A stretch of DNA of 64,000 bases from Flavobacteriales bacterium UBA4110 (GCA_002383165.1 DFXK01000018.1:104136-168135), one strand, 5' to 3'; numbered from the stretch's first letter, positions 42,726-51,239 are shown. A program made the numbers and translations. The notes: generated from the sequence alone by a model not told the origin.

Positions 42726-43550
42726 TTACACAATTTGAGTCACAATTTTCATCAGTTCTGCACTGTTGATTTCCTTCATTTCATCGATTTCTTCATCCAG
42801 CAAATTGTGTTTTTCATCTTCATAAACAAACATCTTCCATTCGCCATTTTGATATTCCAACGCGGAAAGATTTTCCACCCAATCTCCGGAATTCAGATAA
42901 GTACATTTGCCTTTTTTGGTAACCACTTCTCTGATTTGAGGCTGATGAATATGTCCACAAATCACATAATCGAAGTTGTTTTCAATCGCCAATTCGGAAG
43001 CGGTTAATTCAAAATCACCGATATATTTCACGGCTTTTTTGACATTATTCTTAATTTTTTTCGAAAAGGAATATTTTTCTCTTCCCATTTTTTCCAATCC
43101 CCAATTCACAAGATTGTTAATCGCAATCAGCAAATCGTAACCTTTTCCGCCCAACTTTGCAATCCATTTGGAATGTTGAACCGAGGCGTCAAAAACATCA
43201 CCGTGAAAAATCCAGGCTTTCTGATTCCCCAATTTCAAGACGTGTTTGTTGCACAACTTCAATTTCCCTAATTCGAAATCTGTAAAATTCCGGAATGCCT
43301 CATCGTGATTTCCCGTGATGTAAAATACTTCTGACTCTTTCGTCGCAAATGAAATCAATTTCTTGACAACCTTCAGATGTGATTTAGGAAAATAGGATTT
43401 CTTAAACTGCCAGATATCGATGATATCGCCGTTCAGGATCAATGTTTTAGGCCGAATAGAATTGAGATAATGCAGCAGTTCTTGAGCCTTGCAACCATAA
43501 GTTCCAAGGTGCAGATCAGAAATAATAACGATCTCCACATCTCTTTTCAT
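42726..43550 (-). CDS. LpxH-like metallophosphoesterase
   Basis: Calcineurin-type phosphoesterase similar to UDP-2,3-diacylglucosamine diphosphatase (LpxH), 274 residues. Metal motifs: ISDLHLGTYGCKA near 10-22, LNGDIIDIW near 39-47, TGNHDE near 79-84, FHGDVFD near 114-120 and CGHIHQPQ near 196-203. These five match LpxH/LpxH2-like enzymes of lipid A synthesis. Which of several family paralogues performs the lipid A step cannot be judged from sequence alone. It precedes the MJ1255-type glycosyltransferase. Confidence 0.85.
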   Translation of the reverse strand: MKRDVEIVIISDLHLGTYGCKAQELLHYLNSIRPKTLILNGDIIDIWQFKKSYFPKSHLKVVKKLISFATKESEVFYITGNHDEAFRNFTDFELGKLKLCNKHVLKLGNQKAWIFHGDVFDASVQHSKWIAKLGGKGYDLLIAINNLVNWGLEKMGREKYSFSKKIKNNVKKAVKYIGDFELTASELAIENNFDYVICGHIHQPQIREVVTKKGKCTYLNSGDWVENLSALEYQNGEWKMFVYEDEKHNLLDEEIDEMKEINSAELMKIVTQIV

Positions 43551-43862
43551 AAACTGGTTGATGTTGATTTCATTAGCTATCAGTTTTGTACAAAGAACGA
43601 CTTCTAATGTAAACTATGCGTGAATGTTATTTTATTTTTGATGTTTGAAAATAGATGCTTTACTGAATGGTGATTAATATTAACTTAAAAAAATAAGTGG
43701 TTATTCTCTCAAAAATATTAGTTTTGTTCAGTTTCAATTTATATCAGATTTTATAATGCTAAGGTTTAGACCTACAGCATTTCTTTAAACTGAAACTGAT
43801 TAATTTAAATAGATTAGAATTTGTGCACATTGTGTTCAAAACATTAAAATATGTAGAAAGTT
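43551..43862 (+). other. 312-base leader region before the symporter gene
   Basis: AT-rich divergent gap. It holds two + strand promoter-core matches, TATTTTTG (43633-43640) and TAGTTTTG (43719-43726), and a long imperfect hairpin (43729-43798). No reading frame of note. Confidence 0.6.
43729..43798 (+). promoter_or_regulatory. Structured leader hairpin before the symporter
   Basis: Arms CAGTTTCAATTTA (43729-43741) and TAAACTGAAACTG (43786-43798) pair with one mismatch; a second nested stem uses ATGCT/AGCAT and AGGT/ACCT (43756-43780). There is no T-run, so it is not a terminator. Confidence 0.45.
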
Positions 43863-45098
43863 ATGAAAGGTCAGAATAAACTGTTTTTCGCAATCATTAT
43901 TTCATTGGTTTTAGGTGTGATCCTAGGCGGCATCATACATACCAATAATCCGGATTCCGCAGAAGAATTTGCAAAAAATATAAAGTTGCTGGGAACGGTT
44001 TTTATCCGTCTGATTCAGATGATTATTGCACCATTGGTGTTCTCTACACTGGTTGTAGGGATTGCAAAAATGGGTGATATAAAAATGGTAGGACGTGTCG
44101 GAACTAAGGCGATGCTTTGGTTTATCAGTGCATCTTTGGTATCACTTACCATTGGTTTGGTTTTAGTCAATTGGCTGGAACCTGGTCATGTTACAAAATT
44201 ACCAATTCAGGATGCAGCTTCCGCTTCCGAAATCGTGAGCAATAGCAAAGGATTCTCTATGGAAGACTTTGTAAAACATATTATTCCGAAAAGTTTATTC
44301 GAAGCTTTTGCAACGAATGAAGTGTTGCAGATTGTTGTCTTTTCTGTAATGTTTGGGATTGCATTGTCTGCAATGGGAGAAGAGTATGCGAAGCCGGTTA
44401 TCAAAGGTCTGGACATTGTTGCGCACGCCATTCTGAAAATGGTGGGTTATATAATGTGGGTTGCGCCATTGGGTGTTTTCGGGGCAATTTCTGCGGTGGT
44501 TGCAACGAATGGATTTGAGATTTTCAAAGTCTATGCGATTTATCTTAGAGATTTCTTTTTTGCGTTAGCAGTTCTTTGGGCAGTTTTACTTTTGGTAGGT
44601 TATATGATTCTCGGCAAACGTCTTTTCGAATTGTTGAGAAGAATCAAAGAGCCTTTGTTGATTGCATTTTCCACGACAAGTTCAGAAGCCGTTTTCCCGA
44701 AATTGGTAGAAGAATTGGAAAGATTTGGCTGTAACAGCAGGATTGTTTCTTTTATCTTGCCTTTGGGATATTCCTTCAATCTGGATGGAAGTATGATGTA
44801 TATGACCTTTGCATCGATTTTCATTGCTCAGATTTACGGAATTGATATGCCTCTTGGACAACAAATCATAATGCTTTTGGTTCTAATGCTGACGAGTAAA
44901 GGAATTGCGGGCGTTCCGAGAGCAAGTTTGGTAATCATTGTTGCGGCGTGTGGAATGTTCGATATTCCTGTTGAGGGAATTGCTTTGATTCTCCCAATTG
45001 ACCATTTCTGCGATATGGGAAGAAGTATGACAAATGTGTTGGGTAATGCCTTGGCGACTTCTGCTGTGAGTAAGTGGGAAGGACAGTTGGAGAGTTAA
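43863..45098 (+). CDS. Dicarboxylate/glutamate:cation symporter
   Basis: Secondary transporter of the DAACS (GltP/DctA) family, 411 residues, eight helices and two re-entrant loops. Signatures: AFSTTSSEAVFPKL near 269-282 (hairpin 1 with SSE), LGYSFNLDGSMMYM near 301-314, TSKGIAGVPRASLVI near 348-362 (hairpin 2), and PIDHFCDMGRSMTNVLGNALAT near 379-400, where the Asp and Arg/Asn bind substrate. Substrate is probably glutamate, aspartate or C4-dicarboxylate. It is followed at 3 bases by a small membrane protein gene. Confidence 0.93.
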   Translation: MKGQNKLFFAIIISLVLGVILGGIIHTNNPDSAEEFAKNIKLLGTVFIRLIQMIIAPLVFSTLVVGIAKMGDIKMVGRVGTKAMLWFISASLVSLTIGLVLVNWLEPGHVTKLPIQDAASASEIVSNSKGFSMEDFVKHIIPKSLFEAFATNEVLQIVVFSVMFGIALSAMGEEYAKPVIKGLDIVAHAILKMVGYIMWVAPLGVFGAISAVVATNGFEIFKVYAIYLRDFFFALAVLWAVLLLVGYMILGKRLFELLRRIKEPLLIAFSTTSSEAVFPKLVEELERFGCNSRIVSFILPLGYSFNLDGSMMYMTFASIFIAQIYGIDMPLGQQIIMLLVLMLTSKGIAGVPRASLVIIVAACGMFDIPVEGIALILPIDHFCDMGRSMTNVLGNALATSAVSKWEGQLES

Positions 45099-45101
45099 AG
45101 A

Positions 45102-45425
45102 ATGTCAACCTTAGATAAAAATAAATTTTCAGTTGCGTCAAGTTTATTAAGCTTGATAGTTCTAATTTGCGTAGTCATTATCAATTATCACATTTTGGAT
45201 GATTACAAAAAATCTGATGCAAAAACGAAAGCTTTTTTCGATGCTTTGACTTTTACTAAATATTCTTTTAAGTATTATCTGATAATTTTTCTATTAGCAT
45301 CATTTATTTTAATCTGCTTAGGTTTTAAGAAAAATGAAAAAATTTCACATTTAATAGTTTCCATAATTTTACTTTTTATTTCAATTTTATCTATATTTTT
45401 TAATTTTTGGAAATTGTTTACTTGA
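45102..45425 (+). CDS. Small membrane protein of unknown function
   Basis: 107 residues, three predicted helices (about 12-32, 55-75 and 85-103), no recognised family. It starts three bases after the symporter stop codon, so it is cotranscribed. Sequence is rich in Ile, Leu, Phe and Lys and unlike the symporter. It could be a small accessory subunit or an unrelated membrane protein. Confidence 0.6.
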   Translation: MSTLDKNKFSVASSLLSLIVLICVVIINYHILDDYKKSDAKTKAFFDALTFTKYSFKYYLIIFLLASFILICLGFKKNEKISHLIVSIILLFISILSIFFNFWKLFT

Positions 45426-45492
45426 TTGTTGAGATTCTTTCAAAATGACAAAATTGTGTTTTCGTTGCCAAAACTTGATCAAAAGTCAAAAC

Positions 45493-45611
45493 CCCTTAGC
45501 CCTGATGGGAACGGCATCCTTTTTTGTCATTGCGGAGAAAGTTTCTAAAGATTGCTTCACGTCGTTCGCAATGACAAAAAAGATATAGTGGACAGCAGGT
45601 TCCCGGCTCCT
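45493..45611 (+). repeat. Intergenic palindromic element, copy D
   Basis: Left block TTAGCCCTGATGGGAACGG then CATCCTTTTTTG; right block CAAAAAAGATATAGTGGACA then GCAGGTTCCCGGCTCC. A perfect 16-bp stem joins 45519-45534 and 45567-45582 (core GTCATTGCG / CGCAATGAC). The gap 45426-45783 contains this element and the mrp promoter and nothing else that I recognise. Confidence 0.8.
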
Positions 45612-45749
45612 AAAATGAGTTGGATAGTTTTTAACTTAACCTTAAATCTTTATTTCTCTCAAACACTCCTACTTAACTTAACCTGCCAAAAATCATCAGC
45701 ATAGACAAAATCATAAATTCAATTAATTCTAAATTAATTTTAAAATCCG

Positions 45750-45757
45750 TAATTTTG
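45750..45757 (+). promoter_or_regulatory. Promoter core of mrp-nifU
   Basis: TAATTTTG, 26 bases upstream of the mrp ATG. Confidence 0.65.
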
Positions 45758-45783
45758 TAGCCACTTAAAGAATAATAAATTTT

Positions 45784-46890
45784 ATGCTGACGAAATCAAA
45801 AGTTCAGGATTTTCTGAAAGAGATAGAAGTGGATGACCTTGTGAGTAATTTCCAAGTGATGGGCGATGCCGTGTATATCGATATGACTGCTCACTCGCCT
45901 GCTATGCACGAGAAAAAGAAGTTGGAAGTTGCTATGAAACAAGCTTTTGCTTCAGAATTCGGGGAACATATCAACTTGAAATTAAAAATCACTTCTCCTG
46001 AATTGCCTGCAACACCTGCGACTAACGAAATCAAAGGAAAACAAATCCCGGGAATTCAGAATATCATAGCCATTGCTTCCGGAAAAGGTGGTGTTGGGAA
46101 ATCTACTGTTTCTGCAAACTTGGCAGTAACGTTGGCAAAAATGGGTTTCAAAGTTGGATTGCTGGATGCAGATATCTACGGTCCGTCTGTTCCTACAATG
46201 CTTGATACAGAAGGTCAAAAACCAATTTCTGTAGAAGTGAACGGCAGAAATCTGATGAAACCAATCGAGAATTACGGTGTAAAAATGTTATCAATCGGAT
46301 ATTTTTCCGGTGCTAACCAAGCTGTAGTGTGGAGAGGCCCAATGGCTTCCAAAGCATTGAATCAAATGCTTCGTGATGCAGATTGGGGAGAATTGGATTT
46401 CCTTTTGATTGACCTTCCTCCGGGAACTGGTGATATTCATTTGTCAATTATTCAGGAAGTTCCGGTAACAGGAGCTGTGATCGTGAGTACGCCTCAACAC
46501 GTTGCTTTAGCCGATGTGAGAAAGGGAATTGCAATGTTCAATATGGAAAGCATTAATATTCCTGTTTTGGGATTGATAGAAAATATGGCGTACTTCACGC
46601 CAGAGGAATTACCTGAGAATAAATATTATATCTTTGGAAAACAAGGCGCTCAGTTTATGGCAGAAGATCTGGGGATTCCGGTTTTGGGTGAAATTCCTTT
46701 GATTCAAAGTATTAGAGAAGCGGGAGATGTTGGAAGACCGGCTGCATTGCAGGAAAATTCTAAAATATCTGATATCTATACCAAAACTGCTCAGAATATG
46801 ATTGAAAGTCTAGTAGAAAGAAATAAAAATCTGCCAGCAACAGAAGCTGTAAAAATTACGACTATGGCAGGCTGCTCGCCAAAGAAATAA
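45784..46890 (+). CDS. Mrp/ApbC-type iron-sulfur carrier ATPase
   Basis: P-loop NTPase of the Mrp/NBP35 family that helps load Fe-S clusters. The 368 residues have an N-terminal MIP18 (DUF59) domain, about 1-75, a deviant Walker A ASGKGGVGKST near 99-109, DADIYGPSVP near 130-139, and DLPPGTGDIHL near 219-229. The usual CxxC after VENMSYF, which holds the transferred cluster, is missing: here the segment reads IENMAYFTPEELPENKYYIFG, as in other Bacteroidota. A NifU-type CxxC protein gene follows seven bases later. Confidence 0.92.
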   Translation: MLTKSKVQDFLKEIEVDDLVSNFQVMGDAVYIDMTAHSPAMHEKKKLEVAMKQAFASEFGEHINLKLKITSPELPATPATNEIKGKQIPGIQNIIAIASGKGGVGKSTVSANLAVTLAKMGFKVGLLDADIYGPSVPTMLDTEGQKPISVEVNGRNLMKPIENYGVKMLSIGYFSGANQAVVWRGPMASKALNQMLRDADWGELDFLLIDLPPGTGDIHLSIIQEVPVTGAVIVSTPQHVALADVRKGIAMFNMESINIPVLGLIENMAYFTPEELPENKYYIFGKQGAQFMAEDLGIPVLGEIPLIQSIREAGDVGRPAALQENSKISDIYTKTAQNMIESLVERNKNLPATEAVKITTMAGCSPKK

Positions 46891-46897
46891 TAAATTT

Positions 46898-47146
46898 ATG
46901 AACAATACAAATGATATCCAGGAAGAACTGGTTACTAAAGTAATGGAGGCATTGGACAGCATCCGTCCGTTTCTTAATAAAGATGGGGGCGATATAGAGC
47001 TGATAAATGTAGAAGACAAAACTGTCTATGTCCGTTTGTTAGGACACTGCTCCAGCTGCGGCATCAGTAGCTCTACAATGAAGTTGGGCGTGGAAAGCAC
47101 TATTAAGCAATACGCTCCGGAAATAGAGACAGTGGTAAATATCTAA
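46898..47146 (+). CDS. NifU C-terminal (Nfu) domain protein
   Basis: Free-standing Nfu domain, 82 residues, an Fe-S cluster scaffold or carrier. It shows LDSIRPFLNKDGGDIEL near 19-35, a VYVRLLGHCSSCG segment whose two cysteines (near 50 and 53) bind the cluster, and SSTMKLGVESTIKQ. It follows mrp with a 7-base gap and is the probable partner that supplies the CxxC absent from that ATPase. Terminator follows. Confidence 0.93.
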   Translation: MNNTNDIQEELVTKVMEALDSIRPFLNKDGGDIELINVEDKTVYVRLLGHCSSCGISSSTMKLGVESTIKQYAPEIETVVNI

Positions 47147-47147
47147 T

Positions 47148-47180
47148 AAAAAAACCAGAGAAAAGTTCTCTGGTTTTTTT
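47148..47180. terminator. Bidirectional terminator
   Basis: Near-perfect 14-base arms (47148-47161 and 47167-47180, core ACCAGAGA / TCTCTGGT) with a five-base loop; A-run and T-run on the two sides serve both convergent genes. Confidence 0.9.
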
Positions 47181-47511
47181 ATTCAACAATCTCTGCATCT
47201 ATCACATTTGGATTTTTCTTCTGGCTTTCCCATAGAAGAAATTTATCCACTTCCTTTAGTAACATAGGAATAGCAAATGCTAATATTGCAAGATCATCCA
47301 AAGCGCCTATTCCTAAGACAAAATCCGGAATAAGATCTATAGGCGAGATAACATATAATAATGCTAGCGCAGGTAATAAAATGTCTGTTACTTTCATTTT
47401 ATACTCACCTTTTCGCCAGGATTTTATCATTCTGACAGCCGCTGGAATCTTTTGTAAAAATCCTTTGTGCTTTATGGCTTCCTGAGCCAGCTTAAACTTT
47501 GAATGTTTCAT
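47179..47511 (-). CDS. DUF1232 (YkvA-like) membrane protein
   Basis: 110 residues. The DUF1232 core lies at about 36-75: KMKVTDILLPALALLYVISPIDLIPDFVLGIGALDDLAIL, with the diagnostic SPIDLIPD and a following LDD. A basic N-terminus (KHKGFLQKIPAAVRMIKSWRKGE) precedes it. Function unknown; YkvA-like proteins are small inner-membrane proteins. Convergent with the Nfu gene. Confidence 0.85.
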   Translation of the reverse strand: MKHSKFKLAQEAIKHKGFLQKIPAAVRMIKSWRKGEYKMKVTDILLPALALLYVISPIDLIPDFVLGIGALDDLAILAFAIPMLLKEVDKFLLWESQKKNPNVIDAEIVE

Positions 47512-47606
47512 TTTGTGTTTGAATATTTTTTCATTTCTTAAGACTGCAAATTTTGCAAAATCTGTTCCATTGTGCTTGTTCTATAATTAATTAACTTTCA
47601 TTAAGA

Positions 47607-48623
47607 TCAGGTTAATTTTTCTGTTAATTTTGCAAATTGTTTTTCCGCATTTTTTCCTTCATACAATATATCATAAATGGTATTGACTATCGGAAGTTTC
47701 AATTTTTTGTCTTTACAGATAGAGTATATACCTTTGGTAGCGTAATAACCCTCCGCAACCATACTCATTGACTGGATTGCAGACTTCACGGTATAACCTT
47801 TGCCAATAAGATTTCCCAAGTTTCTGTTTCGGGAAAAAAGAGAGTACGCTGTAACAATCAAGTCCCCTAAATAGGCACTGTCATTCACATCTCTCGGCTC
47901 GGGATAAATAGCTTGCAGAAATGCCTCCATTTCACGGATTGCATTTGAAACGTAAACCGCAATAAAATTGTCTCCATAGCCCAGTCCGCTAGCGATACCA
48001 GCTCCGATGGCATATATGTTTTTAAGAATTGCAGAATATTCGTTTCCCAGAATATCCTGGCTTGTATTCACTTTTATATAACAGGATGACAAAATCTCTT
48101 GGAGAACTTTTGCATCTTCATCTTCTGCAACAGCGACCGTAAGATAAGACAAACGTTCCATTGCAACTTCTTCTGCATGACAAGGACCGGCAATAACAGC
48201 CTGATTTTTAAAACCAATTTTAAAATTGTCCCTCAGATAGTGAGCAACAATATCATTATGCTTAGGAACAATACCCTTTATAGCGGAACAAAACAATTTT
48301 CCTTCCAGATCACACGTCAGCTTCTCCATAGATTCTGCAAGATAAATAGAAGGCACCGCAAGGATAATCACATCACAATTGGAAACCAATTCATTGATAT
48401 CGGTTGTGATATTAAGTTTTTTTAAGTTGAAAGCCACTGTAGTGAGATAGGTAGGATTGTGGCCTCTTTGCTCGATAGCACCCTTCACGAATTCATTTCT
48501 TACACACCACTGGACGGTTTTACAGTTTTCCAGTAACATTTTCACAATGGCCGTTGCAAAACTTCCGCTTCCTAAAACTCCAACTCTTGCATTTTTAGTC
48601 GCTTTAGTCAATTTCTTTGTCAT
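47607..48623 (-). CDS. gpsA: Glycerol-3-phosphate dehydrogenase (NAD(P)+)
   Basis: Makes sn-glycerol 3-phosphate for phospholipids from dihydroxyacetone phosphate. The 338 residues from the preferred ATG show VGVLGSGSFATAIVKMLLEN (NAD-binding loop), AVPSIYLAESM, AIKGIVPKHNDI, AGPCHAEEVAMERL and the catalytic-lysine region ILKNIYAIGAGIASGLGYGDN. The longer ORF (ATG at 48647) begins four bases from a TAGATTTG promoter core and so would not be fully transcribed; the ATG at 48623 is chosen for that reason. Confidence 0.94.
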   Translation of the reverse strand: MTKKLTKATKNARVGVLGSGSFATAIVKMLLENCKTVQWCVRNEFVKGAIEQRGHNPTYLTTVAFNLKKLNITTDINELVSNCDVIILAVPSIYLAESMEKLTCDLEGKLFCSAIKGIVPKHNDIVAHYLRDNFKIGFKNQAVIAGPCHAEEVAMERLSYLTVAVAEDEDAKVLQEILSSCYIKVNTSQDILGNEYSAILKNIYAIGAGIASGLGYGDNFIAVYVSNAIREMEAFLQAIYPEPRDVNDSAYLGDLIVTAYSLFSRNRNLGNLIGKGYTVKSAIQSMSMVAEGYYATKGIYSICKDKKLKLPIVNTIYDILYEGKNAEKQFAKLTEKLT

Positions 48624-48650
48624 TTTTGGTTTGGCTTTTTTTAGCATTTA

Positions 48651-48658
48651 CAAATCTA
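48651..48658 (-). promoter_or_regulatory. Promoter core of gpsA
   Basis: Minus strand TAGATTTG, 27 bases before the chosen ATG; decides the start. Confidence 0.6.
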
Positions 48659-48780
48659 AGCTTATTTATGAATTTGTCTAAATCAAATTATGCTTTAATT
48701 ATAAATTAAGAATAATTAACTTTCATTTGCTGTATATACAACGTTGATCCTGATTACCATTAATCAAGATAAAAAATTAC

Positions 48781-48788
48781 TACTTTTG
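48781..48788 (+). promoter_or_regulatory. Promoter core of the M23 peptidase gene
   Basis: TACTTTTG, 23 bases before the ATG. Confidence 0.65.
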
Positions 48789-48811
48789 CATTCCATTTTA
48801 AAAATGTATTA

Positions 48812-49696
48812 ATGGTTCAGTTTTTCAAATCTAAAAAGAAAAAAAATATTGTACTGATATTTTTGCTTCTAGCGTGCTTTATTCAGTCGTTGATAATTGC
48901 GAGATTATATACAGGTAAAGATGATAAACTTTATCAAGTAAATCTGGTGAAAATCAATAACGAAAAAGACAGTGTAGATCATCTGCAACTAAAAACCGAC
49001 CTCGCTCTTATAGATGAAAGCATCCGAAGCATTGACGGATTTCTGAAATCAAAAAATGTGTCGGATCTTAGGATTGATAGGCTGTCGCAGGATAGCCTAC
49101 AAAATGTGGTATATCTTGCAAAAGTAAGCAACCGCTACAGCCAATATCTTACCGATCTTGAACAGAAACTACAGCTGGTTCCCCTGGGAATTCCCACCGA
49201 TGGTTATATCTCATCAAATTTTGGTATCCGCAAAAATCCTATCCCTCCTAAATCTCCGGAAATAGTTGCCAATCAAAATAACACGGTTGAAGAAAAAGAC
49301 AGTCTCGGAAATGTTATAAAAAGACAAGCCATCATCAGAGAAGATAAAAATGCATCCAGCAATGCTCCGGCAGAAAAAGATCAAATGCAATTCCACAAAG
49401 GTTTAGACATTGCTGTGGCTTATGGAAGTCCTGTTAAATGTGCTGCTTCTGGAAAGGTTATTTTTGCAGGTGTCAAAGGCGGTTATGGCAACTGTGTGAT
49501 TGTGGAACACGGCAACGGACTGGCAACGCTTTATGGACATCTATCCGAAGTCTTGGTGGAAACAAATGACCGTGTAAAAGTAGGTCAGATTATTGCCAAA
49601 TCCGGAAATACTGGCCGTTCCACAGGGCCGCACCTTCATTATGAAGTTCATAAAAATAATCAGCCTGTTAATCCACGATTGTTTTTGAATTTTTAG
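48812..49696 (+). CDS. M23 family metallopeptidase (membrane-anchored)
   Basis: LytM-type peptidase domain protein, 294 residues. An N-terminal membrane helix (about 12-30) anchors it; a helical segment follows at 50-110; the peptidase domain starts near 130 (PTDGYISSNFGIRKNP) and carries HKGLDIA (near 195-201), VIVEHGNGLATLYGHLSEV, and GRSTGPHLHYEVHKNNQPVNP with the zinc-binding HLH. All zinc ligands are present, so it is probably active against peptidoglycan cross-links. A short linker rich in Lys, Glu and Asn lies within the domain (near 150-180). Confidence 0.92.
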   Translation: MVQFFKSKKKKNIVLIFLLLACFIQSLIIARLYTGKDDKLYQVNLVKINNEKDSVDHLQLKTDLALIDESIRSIDGFLKSKNVSDLRIDRLSQDSLQNVVYLAKVSNRYSQYLTDLEQKLQLVPLGIPTDGYISSNFGIRKNPIPPKSPEIVANQNNTVEEKDSLGNVIKRQAIIREDKNASSNAPAEKDQMQFHKGLDIAVAYGSPVKCAASGKVIFAGVKGGYGNCVIVEHGNGLATLYGHLSEVLVETNDRVKVGQIIAKSGNTGRSTGPHLHYEVHKNNQPVNPRLFLNF

Positions 49697-49720
49697 TCTC
49701 ATCTTAAATTTATAGATCAA

Positions 49721-49783
49721 CTTTCAGGTTTTGAAAACCTTGAAGGTGCTAATAAAAAAACGCTCCACATTTGGAGCGTTTTT
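49721..49783. terminator. Terminators between the M23 gene and tig
   Basis: Two hairpins: a bulged one at 49721-49747 around AGGTTTTGAAAACCT, and a clean one at 49757-49782 (AAAACGCTCCA / TGGAGCGTTTT) with T-run. The second serves both convergent genes. Confidence 0.8.
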
Positions 49784-49800
49784 CCTTTATTATGAGGAAA

Positions 49801-51135
49801 TTACTTCTTCAATTCTTCAAGAAACTCATCGTGAGAGATTTTTGTTTCTGTCTTCTTAGATTTTTCAAGGATTACATCTTTTAGTTTAGCCATTGCAACT
49901 TCAGAAGAAATTTGTCTCACTTGGTTTTCATCTTTAAGCATTTCAGCAGCATATTTCTGAACCTCATCATCTCCTAAATGGTGAATACCATAGATCGCCA
50001 ATTGATTTCTTACCAACTGCTCAGCCTGCCCAAGAACTTCTGCATAATCCAAATTGATTTCATTATCGTTCATCAATTTTCCTTCAAGGATTTGACCTTT
50101 GATAATGCTTTTTTCGTTTTCAAGGATTTCTTTTGCTTGCTCCTCAGAAGTGATATTCTGGTTAGAAAATAACAACCATTTGATTAAGAAAGCCTCAGGT
50201 AATTTTACTTCTTGCTTTTCATTTACCTGCTGAAGAATTTTGTTTACGAAATGTACATCCGCATTCTGCTGGAAATATTCATCAAGCTCAGTTTTAACTC
50301 TAGCCTTCAATTCTTCCTCAGATTTGATCTCATCTTTTCCGTAAACTTTATCAAATAACTCTTGGTTAAGCTCTGCAAGGTTTAGTCCGTAGATATCTTT
50401 TACAGTAACTTCCACCTCATTATGATGAAGATGCTCTGCTTCTTCTTTGCTGAAACCTAATTGTTTAGCTAATTCTTCTTTTGCCTGAAGATCTTCTTTA
50501 GAAACTTTTACAGAATCATCTTTTTTAAGTTTTTTTACAAGATCGTAAGCTTCTTTTTGTTCTTTGGAAACCGTTACGTTTTTTGGATGATGGTGATGCT
50601 CACCTTCTGCGTCTGCTTCCACCACTTGAGAAACCTCTAATGCCACATAAGAATCCTTTCCGATTTTTTCTTCAGGAACTCTCTCTGCGAAACGCTTCTG
50701 CATGTTTTCCACACTTGTAGCGATTTCTTTTTCAGATGCTTCTACTTTGTAATGTGGCGCTTCGTACTGCGTCAAGTCCACTGTAAATTCTGGCTCATAT
50801 CCAACTTCAAATGCTACAGAAAGTGAATCTGCATTATGATTGAAATCATTTACAGGCTGTGGAACCGGCTGCCCCACTAATCTTAATTTGTTTTCAGCAA
50901 CGTAATTATTTAAAGCTTCAGAAATCTGTTTGTTGATTTCTTCATAAGCGATACCTGCTTCATATTGTTTTCTAACCATACTCAATGGCACTTTTCCTTT
51001 TCTGAATCCAGGAACTTGTGCATTTTTTGCATAGTTGATCAATTGTTTTTCTACTTTTTCTTTATAATCAGATTTTTCCAATGTTACTGTAAGCAATGCG
51101 CTCACTTCGTCATGGTTGGTTGCTGTAACGTTCAT
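49801..51135 (-). CDS. tig: Trigger factor
   Basis: Ribosome-associated chaperone, 444 residues. The N-terminal domain holds the ribosome-binding VPGFRKGKVPLSMV near 38-51 (family motif GFRxGxxP). The middle part corresponds to the peptidyl-prolyl isomerase domain but is degenerate, with a His-rich insertion (EGEHHHHPKN near 176-185, and EEAEHLHHNEV near 237-247). A long helical C-terminal domain follows from about 260. This pattern is that of Bacteroidota trigger factors. It has a consensus promoter. Confidence 0.93.
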   Translation of the reverse strand: MNVTATNHDEVSALLTVTLEKSDYKEKVEKQLINYAKNAQVPGFRKGKVPLSMVRKQYEAGIAYEEINKQISEALNNYVAENKLRLVGQPVPQPVNDFNHNADSLSVAFEVGYEPEFTVDLTQYEAPHYKVEASEKEIATSVENMQKRFAERVPEEKIGKDSYVALEVSQVVEADAEGEHHHHPKNVTVSKEQKEAYDLVKKLKKDDSVKVSKEDLQAKEELAKQLGFSKEEAEHLHHNEVEVTVKDIYGLNLAELNQELFDKVYGKDEIKSEEELKARVKTELDEYFQQNADVHFVNKILQQVNEKQEVKLPEAFLIKWLLFSNQNITSEEQAKEILENEKSIIKGQILEGKLMNDNEINLDYAEVLGQAEQLVRNQLAIYGIHHLGDDEVQKYAAEMLKDENQVRQISSEVAMAKLKDVILEKSKKTETKISHDEFLEELKK

Positions 51136-51155
51136 TAATTGAATTTTTTAGGTTG

Positions 51156-51186
51156 CAAAAATAGGCAATTTTTGAAGAATTGCAAA
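51156..51186 (-). promoter_or_regulatory. Promoter of tig
   Basis: Minus strand TATTTTTG (51156-51163) with TTTG (51183-51186) exactly 19 bases further upstream; 20 bases before the tig ATG. Confidence 0.85.
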
Positions 51187-51239
51187 TTAAATACAACTGT
51201 GATTTTTATAAAAATTCATAAATTTTAAAAATCTGAATC

